Part shown: positions 36,585-50,243 of the stretch, piece after piece
Position numbering within the stretch: the stretch's first letter is position 1
Layout: each line of letters opens with the position of its first letter
From: Auanema rhodensis
Lineage: Eukaryota; Nematoda; Chromadorea; Rhabditida; Rhabditidae
Reading direction: 5' to 3'
Assembly (NCBI GenBank): GCA_964057225.1
Contig: OZ059900.1
Span: 7,140,501-7,204,500, forward strand
Length of the DNA stretch: 64,000 nt
The notes under the pieces: generated by a model
Database searches by the model: none
The model's input: only the letters and a program-made list of their open reading frames with translations
Told to the model about the DNA's origin: nothing
Translations under genes and position numbers: made by a program

Positions 36585-39411
36585 AATATTTAATATAATA
36601 CCACTTTCCATAAAAAATAGACATCAACAAAAAAATTGATTGAATCAAAGTCAAGGGAATGTATAAAACTTATTAAAGATAAGCACTTTTTAGTGCTTTT
36701 AAAATTTACTTCGTACTTTTTTTAAAAAAAAGTGTTGTAAACGAGGTGGTTCACTGACATCAGAGAATGAAAATGTGTCAAAATGACTGAGATGTCGAAA
36801 TGGTATTATAATCCCTCTATACATCATTATTTATTTTTATTTTCAAACAAGCGTATAACAATATACACATTGACAAAAACTAATTCGAGTCACACGTGCA
36901 TATGTGCTTTATATACTATGTGATACGCTTATTGTAACAAATAGGAAAAACTTCACAGGTGCCAAAATATATGTTTGCGTATTGTCAATAAAGAAAATAA
37001 CCGTTTTTCAAAGAAATTATGTTATTGTTGATAAAAAATTCTAAAAAGATAGCATATTTGAATGCAATAAATTTATTTCATTATAATTTTATCATAAAAT
37101 AACCACGTATTATTGGTTTCTAATGGTATCCAAAAATAAAACGTTATAAACAATTTATAATGTGTATTCTGTTCTATCAGAAGGCAGGCAAATTTTAGAA
37201 TTAACGTACCTTATTATTTTTCCTTTAGTGATATTAGGAAGTTTATGCCAAAATTTCTACTTTCCATTGTACTTGTTAAACTTGCTAAGATTCCAATTTA
37301 TGAAGTATTATGTTGTTTCCTGATAAAATATCTTGTAATACCATGATAACATAACAAGCAATGAAGCATTTTTTTATTTAAATATATTTATACAACAATG
37401 GACAATCATAATAAAAATTTATGAACCTTTCTCAGAAATTCTTAAAAATATGTTCAAAAGCCCCGATAAACAAGTAAGTTTCAAAAAATAATTATAATTA
37501 GGTTAATAAATATGATTCTTTCAAATGAGAGAAAGGAAAATGATTTGAAAAAGAAGAAAAAATGAACATAACAGGGTTGAAGCTGAAGTAGAGAAAGTTA
37601 ATCAATCACAATCACAAGTTAAGTCTCACGTTGAACAAGTAGATATAGATCACACTATCGGATAATGTTTTAGTTGTCAGGTTTATACTAAAAACAAGCA
37701 ATGTTTCGACTAAAAATGAGAAAGTTTAGAAAAAAGAAAAGTAAAAGTAAAAATAATGGAACCTATTTGAGGTAATCATACAGCTCACTTGATGAAATAG
37801 AAATTACAGGAAAATTATGAGAATGAAACTGTACTAGCTGTTTAAATCAAATACACGTAATATGTGACAGTTATTGCGTATGCGTAAGTATTGTCCGGTA
37901 CAGAAAAAATTTGAAAAGAGAACAGTTAGTGCTATTCAATGACGTAAAGGTAAAACAAGTTTAACGATTACAATATGGCAAAAATTATACAGAAACTAGT
38001 TCGGCTTTCATTTTCTGGTTTTATTTTTTTTGCTTTGCAAAAGAAAATAGAAAATAAACCGGCGGTTGCAAACTGAAGGAAAGTATCAATGCATTGTAAA
38101 TTTAAAAATTAAATACAGAATTAAAGAGCTGTAGGATGGAATTCTATTTGTTGTTGAGGAAGAATAACGGGTGAAAGGCGAAAAACAGATAATTGGCATA
38201 TTAATGAGAATTTGAATGGATGTATATATATAGATCAAAGCTATTCAGATTGAGTGAAACAAAGATAGGAAAAGATGTAGTATATGATGACAGATTAGAT
38301 TATAATACATACATATATAATATACAATATAAATTTCCAAATCACAAGGACTAATCAAGACACGGATATTAAGCCTCTTTGATGTTATTAAAGATTTTTT
38401 CTTGAAGTTATTGCTCCCCAGTCTGTATTGGCAGAAATGTGAGAAGCAATTTCCAGATCTACGTATGCAACATATTTGCGTATCGAACAGCAATAACTGT
38501 TGCAACAGACAAGTACTTCCTTTGAAAAAAACTCAAAATACATCGTGTTCTTTCAAGAAGCGCTTTGCGAAGTGTGGAATGAAAAATGAATCTCGAAGAT
38601 TTGAATAAGCACATAAGTGTATTCGAGCAATCACTCTGATATGTGATACTCCGATCTCCTGAAATGAAATTTTTACACTCATTTTTATTTTTTATTTTTT
38701 ACTATTTTCAATTTTCAATTTCATTTTAGTTAACAATTCGAGGATTCAAAACAATCTGTTGTACTTTTCATCAAAGCGCTAAGGTCAGTTGCAAAAGAAA
38801 ACAATATGTGAAATAAAGCAAGCACGTGCTCAAACCTCAATCGATTAATGCATAACAGAACCCTCAGATTAAATACACTCACATGATTGAGAGTCCGCCA
38901 GAAACACAGTCTGCATTACATCACGAGACGATCAAATTTGAAATAAAGAACGTGAGTAACAAAAGAGATCCTGTTGCACATTTTGGAAGGAACGGAAGGA
39001 AGCATTTTAAATATGAAGTGGAAATATGAGACTCAGCATAAAAATGTTGGCAAAATTATCTCGAGAGTAGAATGTATCTCCACGTAATATAAACTTTTCA
39101 CCTTCAAAAAAAAAGACAAATAACAACAGATTATAAGAAAAAGAGGCAGGGTTTAGTTAAAAATTTTTGCACCATGAAAAATGAAATTGAATCATACTTG
39201 AAGTAAGTAACATTAAACAAAGTTTCCCCACGCGCAAACTCCGTAAACGTTAAAAAAACGATATTATAAAAGTAAATGTACCCAAAAGTTGCGCAATTCA
39301 TGCTAAGAGAGTTGAAATAAGTCAAATAATGCACATAATTGAGATAAACTTGAGCATAAAAAAAACAAAAAAACGTGTTAAATGTTAAAGCAACTGACCG
39401 GTTATGTAATA
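36585..39411. other. No recognisable gene
   Basis: AT-rich DNA outside the right arm, with no convincing exon. Purine-rich patches near 37510-37770. Confidence 0.55.
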
Positions 39412-40186
39412 CTAGGCTTGAGGAACTTTATGATGTTTGTGCAGTGCTGTCGCAAACCATTGGACTACACGGCGGCTCTTGGATACTTTGCCGGAAGCAT
39501 TATCCGAGCTGCCTCGTTTTTTACTCGATTCGTCCATTCCACTGGAACTGCATGGAGAAGAAGATTTGGATGAGTTAGGCGATGACTTCTCGTTTCGTTG
39601 CTGTTTGGCTGCCTGCAGCTTAGCTGCTTGCGATGCGGTCAGCTTTTTGCTTGGTAACGAGCTAAGTTTGAGCGAAGGTTCAGATGCCGAAGGGCTGCAA
39701 GTATAGAAATAAGCAGTTGAATGAATATGAAAATGTGCGGTTATGATTGATGTCGTGGCAGTATGAGCGGAAGAACAGAGGGAATTCGATAAAGATTAGT
39801 TTGAATAGTCAATCACAAGTAATAATAATAAAAACGTTTTAAAAACGCGCCAAGTCACAATTACTGCTATTAATATAAGGAATAGCACAAATATGCATTG
39901 AATCATATATTAACTTAAAAATCTGACTTATTTCCAATCCAATGCTTGGTAACGAAAAGCAACAAGAAAGATAGCAAGTCGAAAAATATGTGAATGTATG
40001 ATTGAGATAAAAAACACAGAAAAAAGAAAAGATGCATAAAGCATACGAAAGACCGAAGGAGAACAGTTGATTTAGTATTATTTTATTGTTGTTTTCCGTA
40101 TGTCTGACTGTCTTTACTGGCGATTGTTTTATGTTCGTCTGTGTGTGTGTGTGTGTGTGTGTCTGTGTGTGTGTGTGTCTGTGTGT

Positions 40187-40248
<62 letters not shown>

Positions 40249-41126
40249 CTGTGGCTGTGTATCTGTGTATGATCACAACTATATTTGAAACTCTACATCC
40301 ATAATCTGATCAAACAATTGGTAGAAGTAAAAATGATTAGTAGTAAATAAAAAGAGAAAAAGCAAGTTCACATATATGGCATTTCGTAAAATATAAGATA
40401 ACATGATAATGACTAAATGATATATACTTAAGACTATGACTGAAGTTTAAAAAAATTGGGGAATGAAATGACAAGAAAAAATAAAAAAAGATGAAAAGAC
40501 AAAAGATAAGAACGCTGAGTGAGAGAAAGAAAATTAGCTGGGTGGTCGAAAAGAATAACATAGTGGTCTTTGAGTGAGAAATAGTCTAAAAGAGCAAACA
40601 TATAATTAAGAGTGTGTTAAAAGAATCAAATGATAATAATATAGAAATGTTATATGAAATATATGATTATATGTTAAAATTAGTTTAAATGAATTAAATT
40701 AAATTATAATGAGCGTGGAATGCATTTCAGTAATATTATTATGTACTAACGGAATCGGAAATCAGCCCATACTTACACAGTAGATTGAATTTTAAAAATT
40801 AATTAAAATAATATAACTTACATATTCTGAATAGCATTTTCGTTACGAATAAACATCTCTTCACCTTCTTGAATAGCCATTAGCGTAGATTTACGTTCGC
40901 GGAATGAATGATTATTAGTTGTGGAATTAGTAGAATTTGCTAGATTGCCGGTAGAAACACTGGTCCTATGCTTGACAGGAACCACACGACCAGCAGAGCT
41001 ACAGGTATTCTGCAGATTCTGGAACTGATCCAATGATTTGGCTCGGCTGCGCACGTTCTTGATTCCATTTGGCAACGGTCGGCTCGGAAACAGTCTCATA
41101 TCTTTGGTAACGATTGGCGCAAGCAT
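39412..41126 (-). CDS. Basic Ser-rich 195-aa protein, function unknown
   Basis: Two exons, 41126-40822 and 39694-39412, join in phase (305 + 283 nt = 196 codons). The protein is hydrophilic, with no signal peptide or membrane helix. The N-terminal half is basic (MLAPIVTKDMRLFPSRPLP; RSRAKSLDQF) with an NSTNSTTNN stretch, then a likely ordered segment FRERKSTLMAIQEGEEMFIR. The second exon has a Lys/Gln/Ala helix (LTASQAAKLQAAKQQRNEK), a Ser-rich linker and a basic-aromatic end (SRRVVQWFATALHKHH). It looks like a regulatory or scaffold protein with phosphorylatable linkers. I do not recognise the family. The 1.1-kb intron holds a GT microsatellite. It could be one isoform of a longer gene. Confidence 0.8.
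40138..40266 (+). repeat. GT microsatellite
   Basis: About 129 bp of (GT)n with CT and CAT interruptions, in the intron of the basic Ser-rich protein gene. Long frames read through it are artefacts of the repeat. Confidence 0.97.
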
Positions 41127-41720
41127 TTTCCGCGCCCCACCGTCAAAACACTAGCCAACTGACGACGATCTCCTCCCCTCTCTCCTCGCTCTCTGTCTCT
41201 GACACTCAATCTCTGGTGCTCTCCAAATGTGAAAATACTATTTCACTTACTTGTCTCTTTTCAACAAAGCTATAGGCTGTAGGCAGAAGACAGAGAAAAA
41301 GAGAACATGGCAGTCCCACCAGAAGCCCGCCCTGCATCTTGCTTTCTGCAACACTCCCTCTCTCTGTGCCAACAAGTATAACTTTATATTTCTCTGGTTT
41401 CCTCTGCATGTCGGCATATCTGATTGAGGCCTGCTATCTCACACACTCACTCTGTGTTAAAGAGAGAGTGAGTGAGTGAGTGTGTATACATGCATGCTTG
41501 CCGCAAACAATATCAAGCGCGGCGTTGTACAGCCGCGCGCGAAATCGTCATAGCAGCCAAAACATGCAATTCAGCAGCGACGCGTAGACGCGCTATCGAA
41601 TCTTTTTGCTCTCTTCCTCTATTCCCCAGTCCCCGCTCTATTTCCCCTTTTCTCCAAGCCAACAGGGGCAGCTAGCCAACAAGCAAGCAGCCAAACAAGT
41701 GTCTTTCACTAGCACTCTCT
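41127..41720 (-). promoter_or_regulatory. GC- and CT-rich promoter/5' leader region
   Basis: Sequence upstream of the minus-strand gene starting at 41126 is clearly less AT-rich than its surroundings, with GCGCGG-type words (41520-41600) and dense CT tracts. No coding exon is convincing. It is likely the promoter and 5' leader of that gene. Confidence 0.4.
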
Positions 41721-44700
41721 TTAGGATAACATGCCAGAATAGTAGTATTTCATCATTTGGAGAGTTTTTGAAATAGTATAGAAGTTGAGGAGCTCTAGGC
41801 TCCATGAATAAGCTTGTCTCTTCTATACTTTGTCTGCGTATATCAAAAAGCTAACTAGTAAGCAAGTCAGCCAGACTGCCTATGTTGATGTAGTGTCTAT
41901 ATGTCTAACTAACTAGTAGTGAGTAAGGTGACTCAGCTTATAGTCCTATGATACCCGCAACAGAAGTGAAAAGCAAAATATCAAACGAAAAAAAAATAAA
42001 AAATGAACGATACATGGGATATTTAAGATCAATTCACCTGGTATTATTTATACTTTTTAATTATTCCTGTATGCAACATGAAGCACAAGTCATAGTACCC
42101 TATTTCTTCTTGTGTTGTCGGCCAAACGGCTGCTTCATACGTCACATGTTATTGCTAAACTTTGTCAAAATACTTTGTTATATAGATTATGCAAACTATC
42201 AAAACTGATATCCAACAATACTCATGTTTTTCATGTGAAATATCAATATCCTTATTGCTGTTTATAATCCATAAATCATCCAAATATTGACGTCAAACAA
42301 AGAAACAATGTAATAATGATAAGGTGAAATTTTAAAATATTATGAAAGTTGATTGTAGACACAGAAATTGAATTGCCCACACAAACAACAAAAGTATGAA
42401 CTTTTGTGAACAGCTAGAAAACAGTATGAGTCAGATGAACTACTAGATACATCACTCAATCTAACAATTTCACACTCTTCTTTTTACTTTATCTTTTCTT
42501 TTTTCATTATTTCTAACCATTCTCTTTCTTCATCTTCTCTTCCTTCATAGTTCATTTCAACAATGGAATGGTGCACGTACACAAAGATGAAGCCATCAGA
42601 AATACAACTAGTTGATGCCTAGTAGAAATGAGGGAACATCTGATGAACCTTGGCAACTGCACTATCTGGGATGACTCTTATCTACTTATTTTCAATACAC
42701 TTTCTGCAGTTCCATCAATCTTTTTTGTTTTCTGTTGTTCTCATCCAATCTTTTGTCTCCTACTCAATACTTTTTGCAGATTTTTTTGAAACAATGGCAC
42801 CAATTCTCGTATTTCCACATTTAGCTCGCTGTTTCCTATTTTTTCTCTCTTAATGTCCTTCTTGTCCTAGGATACGAAAAAGCGTGGTGTGCATCCTAGA
42901 AACAAAATCACAAACACAACACTGAAAGGAAAAAATCGAATCGAAATAAAAAAACGATGAATAAGCTAACTACATAACGTATGATGTTATTATGGCAACA
43001 TGAAGAATCATGAAATCGAATTCTATCCGGTCTTTTAAGTTTTGTATTGTGAATCAGGTCCTCACAATAAGAATAAAAGCCGAAAGAATTTCAACTGTTT
43101 TCCAAGACAATGCAGCTTTTTTAAACGTCTTCGTTCGTTTTTGTTTACAGTTTGAGAAAGAAAACATTTTTCATCTTTGACCACAAACATTTCAATACTA
43201 GAAAATATTGAATGGTGTAGTTTTCCTTCGAAAAAAATTAAGAAAAAAAAGTTGACTCATTTTACTTTTTTTTCTATTATTATTACCATTTGTTGCTTAT
43301 TTTCTTGAAAACTTTACGTTTCGCATGCTCTCTTGGAAGAAGACATCAACAGTAACTATGGAATGTGGCTAATAATAAATTTTCCGCATATGTTCATTTC
43401 ATTACCATCAGAATAAAAAATCAATCTACAAGGTAATACCGATTATTAGAAAAGTGTTATGGAAACAGAGATTCATGAACTATTCCAATATTATTTTACA
43501 AAGCAGTAGATGTGCTGGCTTCAAAGAAAAAAACAGTTGAAGATATTTTTAATGCAACTGTTTTGCGAAAAAAAAATCATTTGTAATGTTCAAGAAACAT
43601 TCTTGGAATCGTTAGGTTTATCAAAGTTTTGATCATTTTGATAATCAAATCCTGATATTTTCTTGTTATAACTCTTGTTACATTTCTATTCAGAAAATAA
43701 AACCATACAATACAGAAAAATGTTATTTGCTTGTTTACAAGCGCTTATGGAAAAGTTTTTTCTTGTGAGGTTGGAAATCTTATGGTTATCTTTTGATATA
43801 AATATTTTGCAGTCATATGGTTAACCATTAACCCAAAAATAATGAGTAGATCGCTAATGACAAAAAGAATAAAACATTCAATTATAATTTCAGTTGGCGG
43901 GAAATGTGATCAATTTCTAGTTTTCTGTCAATTAGCAATTTCTATTTTTAAATTTTATTATAAGCTTAATAGTTTATAAATTTTATAAAGAAACTCTTCA
44001 TACTGACAATTAAATACAGCTTTACGTCATATATATCTAAACTGCTATGATAGCTGAATAGAGAGCAATAATGCTGAGCTATAACCGAACCTGTCAAGAA
44101 AAAGTTATATTGGGAGAGAAGACAAAATATAAATAACCATGGCTCAAGTGAAAATTGTTGATTAAAAAACAGGAATGAAAAATTAGTCATGTACAAAGCA
44201 ATCGATTTACATATCATGAAGCTTTATATATATTGTAAAACAATGCGTGAATATTGTGAAATCAATTTCTAATAAGCGTTTTTTCGCAAACTGAAAATTC
44301 ATAAGATGTTTCACGAAAGTAGTTTCGTATATCATTATTTATGAGATTCCACAAACTCTAATTAAAAAGTATATTAATCTTAGTTCTCTGAATACGTCAA
44401 TTACTGGACTGAATGATTCATTATCTTTTAATGACATTCTCATTTTTCCGGATCAAAGGCTTAATAAGCTCTTCAATTTGCGATTTCCGATGTAATTGGT
44501 AGATATAGAGCGGAAACTGATTCCATGGTCTCGCTCTATAGCTTTATTAATATAACTAAATATATATAAGATCAAGCATTGTGAAAGCAAATAAAAAATC
44601 TTTGAATTTTCAGGGCATGCGAAAAAAAATAGAGAAACAGTGAAGACTTTTGCTTTTGAATAAACGTTGACTTTTAAAAAAATCACAGTTAAGCAGAATT

Positions 44701-45299
44701 CGTTCTATTTCCACGAACCAAAATATCTTTACTTTTCTTGCATAACACTATGGCTCAGCAATCTTAACTTAATTAGGTTAGAAGATGCTGCTGTTGTTAT
44801 CCTTACTCTTCCTGCTATTAGCATATAGTGAAATATTTGTACTTGTGATCGGTCTCTTTTCTGATCAGACGCTTAGAAATTAATTCAAAAATTGATCTCT
44901 ATGTTGAAATTATTTTCGAATGTTCAACTCTTCTTTTTAATTACTCATTTCAATTACAGGAGGAAGCAAATTTAATGTTCAGTTCAATAAGTTAAACAAA
45001 ACCTAGTTCAAATTTATAGATATAATAAACAAATTTGTTTTTTCTTTTCTTCTGACCGAGAAAACAGCATTTGAAATAAAATTTTACACGAAAACAATTT
45101 GCAAAAAATATTTGAGGTTTAAAAAATTTTTTGATGTTATCTTTTCTTTATTTTTCGCTGCATTGTTTCTTCTGCGATGAACTATGCTCTGATATTTTCT
45201 ATTGAATAGCCAGCGGCGTGGTGAAGGTGATTGGGCAGATTAGAGAATATTGACAATCCTCGCTCGACAATTTGGAATGACAATTGCTCACTGTCTACC
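41721..45299. other. Intergenic, no recognisable gene
   Basis: AT-rich DNA with T-runs and no exon pairs in phase. A CT-rich patch at 42470-42560 is the only compositional feature. Confidence 0.55.
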
Positions 45300-48200
45300 A
45301 TGAGACACGTTGTTCTATCAAAACTTCATCAAGAAAACAAAAAAGCTGGTAAATGATTAAACTAACATATTCCAAGATTTTGCTAGTAAGATCACGAGTT
45401 ATATGATTCAAATATACTTCAATGTAGCTTTTAACATAAATTTATGTTTCATAGCTCTAATCAACAGTTGAAAATATGCCAATAGAAAAACGTTTGGAAC
45501 AAACGTTGACATCATTGGATAAAACAAAAAAATTATTTAACTGCTACTTTCCAAGTCTGGGGGAAATTCGACTATATGTATCTTTAGAAATAAAGATTTT
45601 GGATTAATCAAATATAAGAAATACTAAATGAATTATATTATATTAAAAATTATTGAAAAGCTCGCTACATCAACTTAATTGTATAAATAGAGAAAGAGGA
45701 TAACTTGAATACTTTTGCCCAATGTTCAAAGCTGAAGAGCCAAGTGAGAATATGTTTTAATTCAAAAATTCAAACTTCCACAAACAAGTTTTCATCAATC
45801 ATTGTTATTTGTAACAAAGTTCTCATTTACTTGACTGTATAAAACTAAACGCTTAAATGTTTTTCCATTGTTTCTTCTCGCAATGTCTTTTTTGTTGAAA
45901 CATTTTAGTATGATCTCAATCACATATGAACTTGGATGTCAGATAGAGCATTAAAAGTATTCTCTCCACCGCAATAGAGTTTTCTAGTGTTTCGAACAAT
46001 ACATCAAAACTCTAAGAAGATGTACCAGAACTCAAAACTTTATTTGAATTTTAATGGTTCTGCTCCAACTATTACACAAAGCGATTGTGTGAGAAACAAA
46101 ATAAAAAATATCTACATAGCACATGATCGAAATAAGTTTTCGAAGCAAAGAACATATTTCAGGGACAAAGTAAGTGCGAATTTACTCATTTGAAGAAAGG
46201 TAAAAAAATTTGAAAATAGATAGTTGAGACTTTTTTTTCTGAACTCTTAAGATTATTATAAGAAATCAGTTATTAGATCAACAATTTTTGCTTGTAAAGT
46301 GAGCTAAGCCATACGAAATTAAAGCCGAAGGAGAGTCAAAGTATGAAAATGCTTTAATGTATATATCGAATCATTTGAAAAGCACACTTTCTAAAATAAA
46401 ATAGCATATTTAAGCCATAGGCTAAACATTTATCACAACACCTATTTTTAGACTTTGAAAAATTCAGGCTACACTCAAAATCGTGCTTAATCGAAAATAA
46501 ATCTATTATTTGCTGATGATCACATAAGATGAATAAGAACAAGAAGTATCTGTCACATCAGGTAAAGCACACAGTGTGAAGATTAAATAGAGAAAGCCAT
46601 TCAAAGAAGAGTGAAAAGAAAGACTGAATTGAAGGAAATTGAGAATGAAATTTTTTTAAATAGTGAGTGTACTATGTGAAAAAATATGAATAAGATGAAA
46701 AGCTTCACTTTAAAAAGAAACGAAACGTTCTTCAAAGTGTAAGCGTTCGCAAAAGCAGAGTGCAGAAAACAAGAAAGAGAAGATAAGCAAAATTTGTGAA
46801 ACTTGTTTCATGCAAAGCTTAGGTCAAATAAAGGCATATCGTGTGTATATGAAAGATTATATAACACTGATTCATGGTGTTATTTATTTTCCCTATATTG
46901 AGGTACTTTGGTGCTGATGCATTGTCTTCAATTCTATTTTTCTCCCAAGTTTTGTTCAGATATACCGATTATATTAATCATATCAACCCATTTATTCGGC
47001 ATAACTGATTTCGAATTTTATAGATCTGGATGACTGTTATTCAATATTCTCTAAAAAAATGTCAAATAACATATATTTTTATTTTTTTCTTGTGCCTTCA
47101 CTCACCAGCACAATGCAGTAGAACAAAGGAAAGATTAGGTAGGTACTCCGATTTGAATATATTTTTATACAAAATTATGAGAGAAGTAGAGAAATGAAAA
47201 TGAATTGCTTTAAATGACATTAAACATAAGTTGTTTAAAAAAATAAAAACGTTAATGTACCAAAAATTTCTCAAAAAACATATCAGATTCTTTTGCCAGC
47301 AATTTCTGCTTGAATACAATATTTTTGCAGAACTATTGGATAAAAAATGATTGCATTAATCATATCCATATTCAAATTTCAATCTCAACATCATGTATAT
47401 TTTGATGAAAGGGTCAAGGGCTTACGAAAATATTTTTTTCTACCTAAAGCAGTTGAGTATCAATGTGGATGCTGGATACATACATACATATATATATATG
47501 ATCAGTAAGTCAAAAAAACAAATGAGAGAAAATAGAAAGAGATAAGACTATATATCAAGAAAATTAGAAGAAAAAAGAACTATGAATAGTGAGTTATGTG
47601 AAAAGAGAGAACGAGAAAAAAGAAAATATGAATGCAGTCAAAAAAGAAAAACTAAGATATCCTAGAAACAGTTTGAATAATTAAAAAAAAGCAAAAAAAA
47701 ATATACACAAAGAACACTTAGAAGCCTGATTGCAAATGAGCAAGGACCAACTTAATATAAATCTAAACGCACCGAAAATAATAGCTGATTGAAAGCTATA
47801 TTAAGTGAATAAAAAAAACAAAACTGGAGAATTATTTTGCCAATTATTATAGAATCATAATGCTTATAACGATATTTTCAGCTAAATTTTTATCATTCGA
47901 ATTCAATTTGACATCTAGTGATTTCGTATCTTCTGGAGCAACACATACTATTCTGCCTATTCAAGATACAAGTAATGATACTCTATTCACATCAGGAATG
48001 TTAGTTGCACAGCGATAACTACAATTAACAATAATAAATTTAGAATTCCAAAAAAAATAATGAGAAACATAACCGTTATGAATTTGGAAGATTACGTAAC
48101 ATCTGTACGTGATAAGCGATGGTTACCTATCAATAATATACGTGAAGAATTGTCGAGATGTTTGAAAACGAAATACAGTTCGGTTTCTTCGAGCAGTTTC

Positions 48201-50243
48201 AAGGTAAATTAGTTTCAAATGTTGATATCTCGAAGAAAAACATTCAACATAATTTATAATAGCCGGCAAGTTTTTCAGTATGACAAGGGAATGCACGGAT
48301 GGTTTACTCTGTTAAAAGTTGCCTGCCTCGAATTAGATGAAAATGATTATTATTTCGCTATAGCATACTATAGAAGTCGTTTTCGCCTCAAACAAGTCTA
48401 TCTTAGAAGACAAAATCAGTTAGTTTATCAAAAGCTTTACTTTGTTGATCTCAATGCTCAATTTGCAAATTTGTGTGAAATGTTTCGGTTTATAACGCTC
48501 CCTCTCTTCTTTGGAATGCCCTATTGATGTTACATGTAGGATTCTATATTTTTTGTTGAAAATGAGAAATAGATGCCGAAAAAGATCAACTATAAGTATA
48601 CACTCTTAAGAATATTAAATTGCTAGAGACATCTTGGCTCAAACATTTTTTACGTTGGGTGGTCTAAACTTGTTCTACGTCCATACGTCGTATTCATTGA
48701 ATAATCTGCACAAAATGTTAGCATTTAATTATTCAGCATGACTAGATATCAAATACAAAGGCTGTTGAAATTATGGCATCATACTCTCGACTATTCAGTT
48801 GTGATATCGATGAGAGAAATAACAAGTTTGTCTATTGAAATCAAATTTAACAGACATCATTTTCATTGAGCTCCATTCATTCAGAAACTACATGCCATTA
48901 ATATTCAACTATTTATGTCATGAAGATTTCTGATGAATTCATGTTAGAATTTCAGCAACAACGCATTGGTATATTAGCGTTTTTCTATAACGACAAGCTA
49001 TTTTTTTAAAATTTAAATTTGAATGAAGTAACACAATAAAATATACAGAATTAAATTATAATCATAATAAATATTTAGATACTGGGCTACATCTGGACGT
49101 AACTTGATGAGTCGTGATATTCAAAAAATGACACATGTATTTTCGGCGGGATATCAAAAATTTGTGGAAACTGAATTACAAAAAGAGCTAAAAGCAATAG
49201 GCCGTGTACCGCGTAGATTGCATTCGGAACCAATCATTCGCTTGTCATCTGCTAATAGAAATATTTTCAAAGATTTCTTTATTCTATCAACAAATGCAGC
49301 CGATAACAAAGGACCTTTTCAATCGTTTGAAACTGTCACATTGCCGGTAAATTCATTCTATTTTTAATTTGAATCCTTTTTAATTTAAAACATGAACTTA
49401 AAAACATAAAAGAACACAAAGTTAACCATGTTTTTATTTTTTGTTATCTAAATCTTCAAAATCATATTTTATTTTCAAGTATACGATTCGTATTATGGTT
49501 GCATCAATTGATAGAAAAGGAACAATCTTGGATAGTTTGACGGACGACCTAGATGATGAAGCATACAATACATTGGCATCTTGTCGAGAATCTTTTTGTG
49601 AATATGAATCAGATGTTAGTTTCAAAAATTGTTAATATATATGGACTCTCTTGACCTCATTTCAGAGCCAATTAAATCATAATACGAAAACAAAAACAAA
49701 TATGTTGGGTAAAGTTCGTGGATTGAGTTTGAGCGCTGGACATACAGATGTACTGCTAGCATATCAGAGTTCCAAACCTAACTTCAAACTGAGTGAGCTT
49801 AAGAAACGTACCGGCCATGGAGTTGTGTAGGTGTTATTTTTAAATATATCTAATAACGACCAGAAACCAAAGGTATTGATTAGATAAGAAAAATCATAAA
49901 CTTTATCAAACGTCTACGCATTTAGTGTTGCAGATGAATACGATTAATTTTATGATGTAGTTTTACATCATTCACAGCTTAAGTTGCAAAATTCAATCAC
50001 ACTTCAAGATTACTATTGAATTTAATACTTCGATTTTTTGAACAATTTACTTTCAGGGATGTTCGGGCCCAAGCTGATAAAGTTTTAATCAAAATTTGGG
50101 AGACATTACTAAGACAACAATTTACGTTGGCAATGCGATTGCATTCTCCTGTATTTAGCGGAAGCATGAACGAAGTATCAGAACAACCAATCACCACAAC
50201 GCCCAATTATCCTGAGGATAGCTATGACGAAGACATTGAATGA
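45300..50243 (+). CDS. Unrecognised 550-aa intracellular protein
   Basis: Eleven exons (45300-45348, 45468-45577, 45978-46169, 47331-47394, 47882-47999, 48044-48203, 48279-48487, 49079-49346, 49480-49614, 49666-49826, 50057-50243) give 1653 nt with continuous phase, which strongly supports the model. It starts with a Lys/Glu helix (MRHVVLSKLHQENKK). There is no signal peptide or membrane helix. Notable segments: RDKRWLPINNIREELSRCLK; a compact aromatic region WFTLLKVACLELDENDYYFA then YYRSRFRLKQVYLRRQNQ; a helical part (ELQKELKAIGRVPRRLHSEP); a DDLDDEAYN segment; and a helix ADKVLIKIWETLLRQQFTLA before an acidic disordered end (YPEDSYDEDIE). Repeated helices suggest an adaptor or vesicle-traffic type protein, but I do not recognise the family. 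Exons 1-5 are less certain than exons 6-11. Confidence 0.78.

Noticed and set aside
39839-40304. Frames of 62-145 aa around 40.1-40.3 kb rich in His/Thr or Cys/Val
   Set aside because: They are translations of the GT microsatellite.
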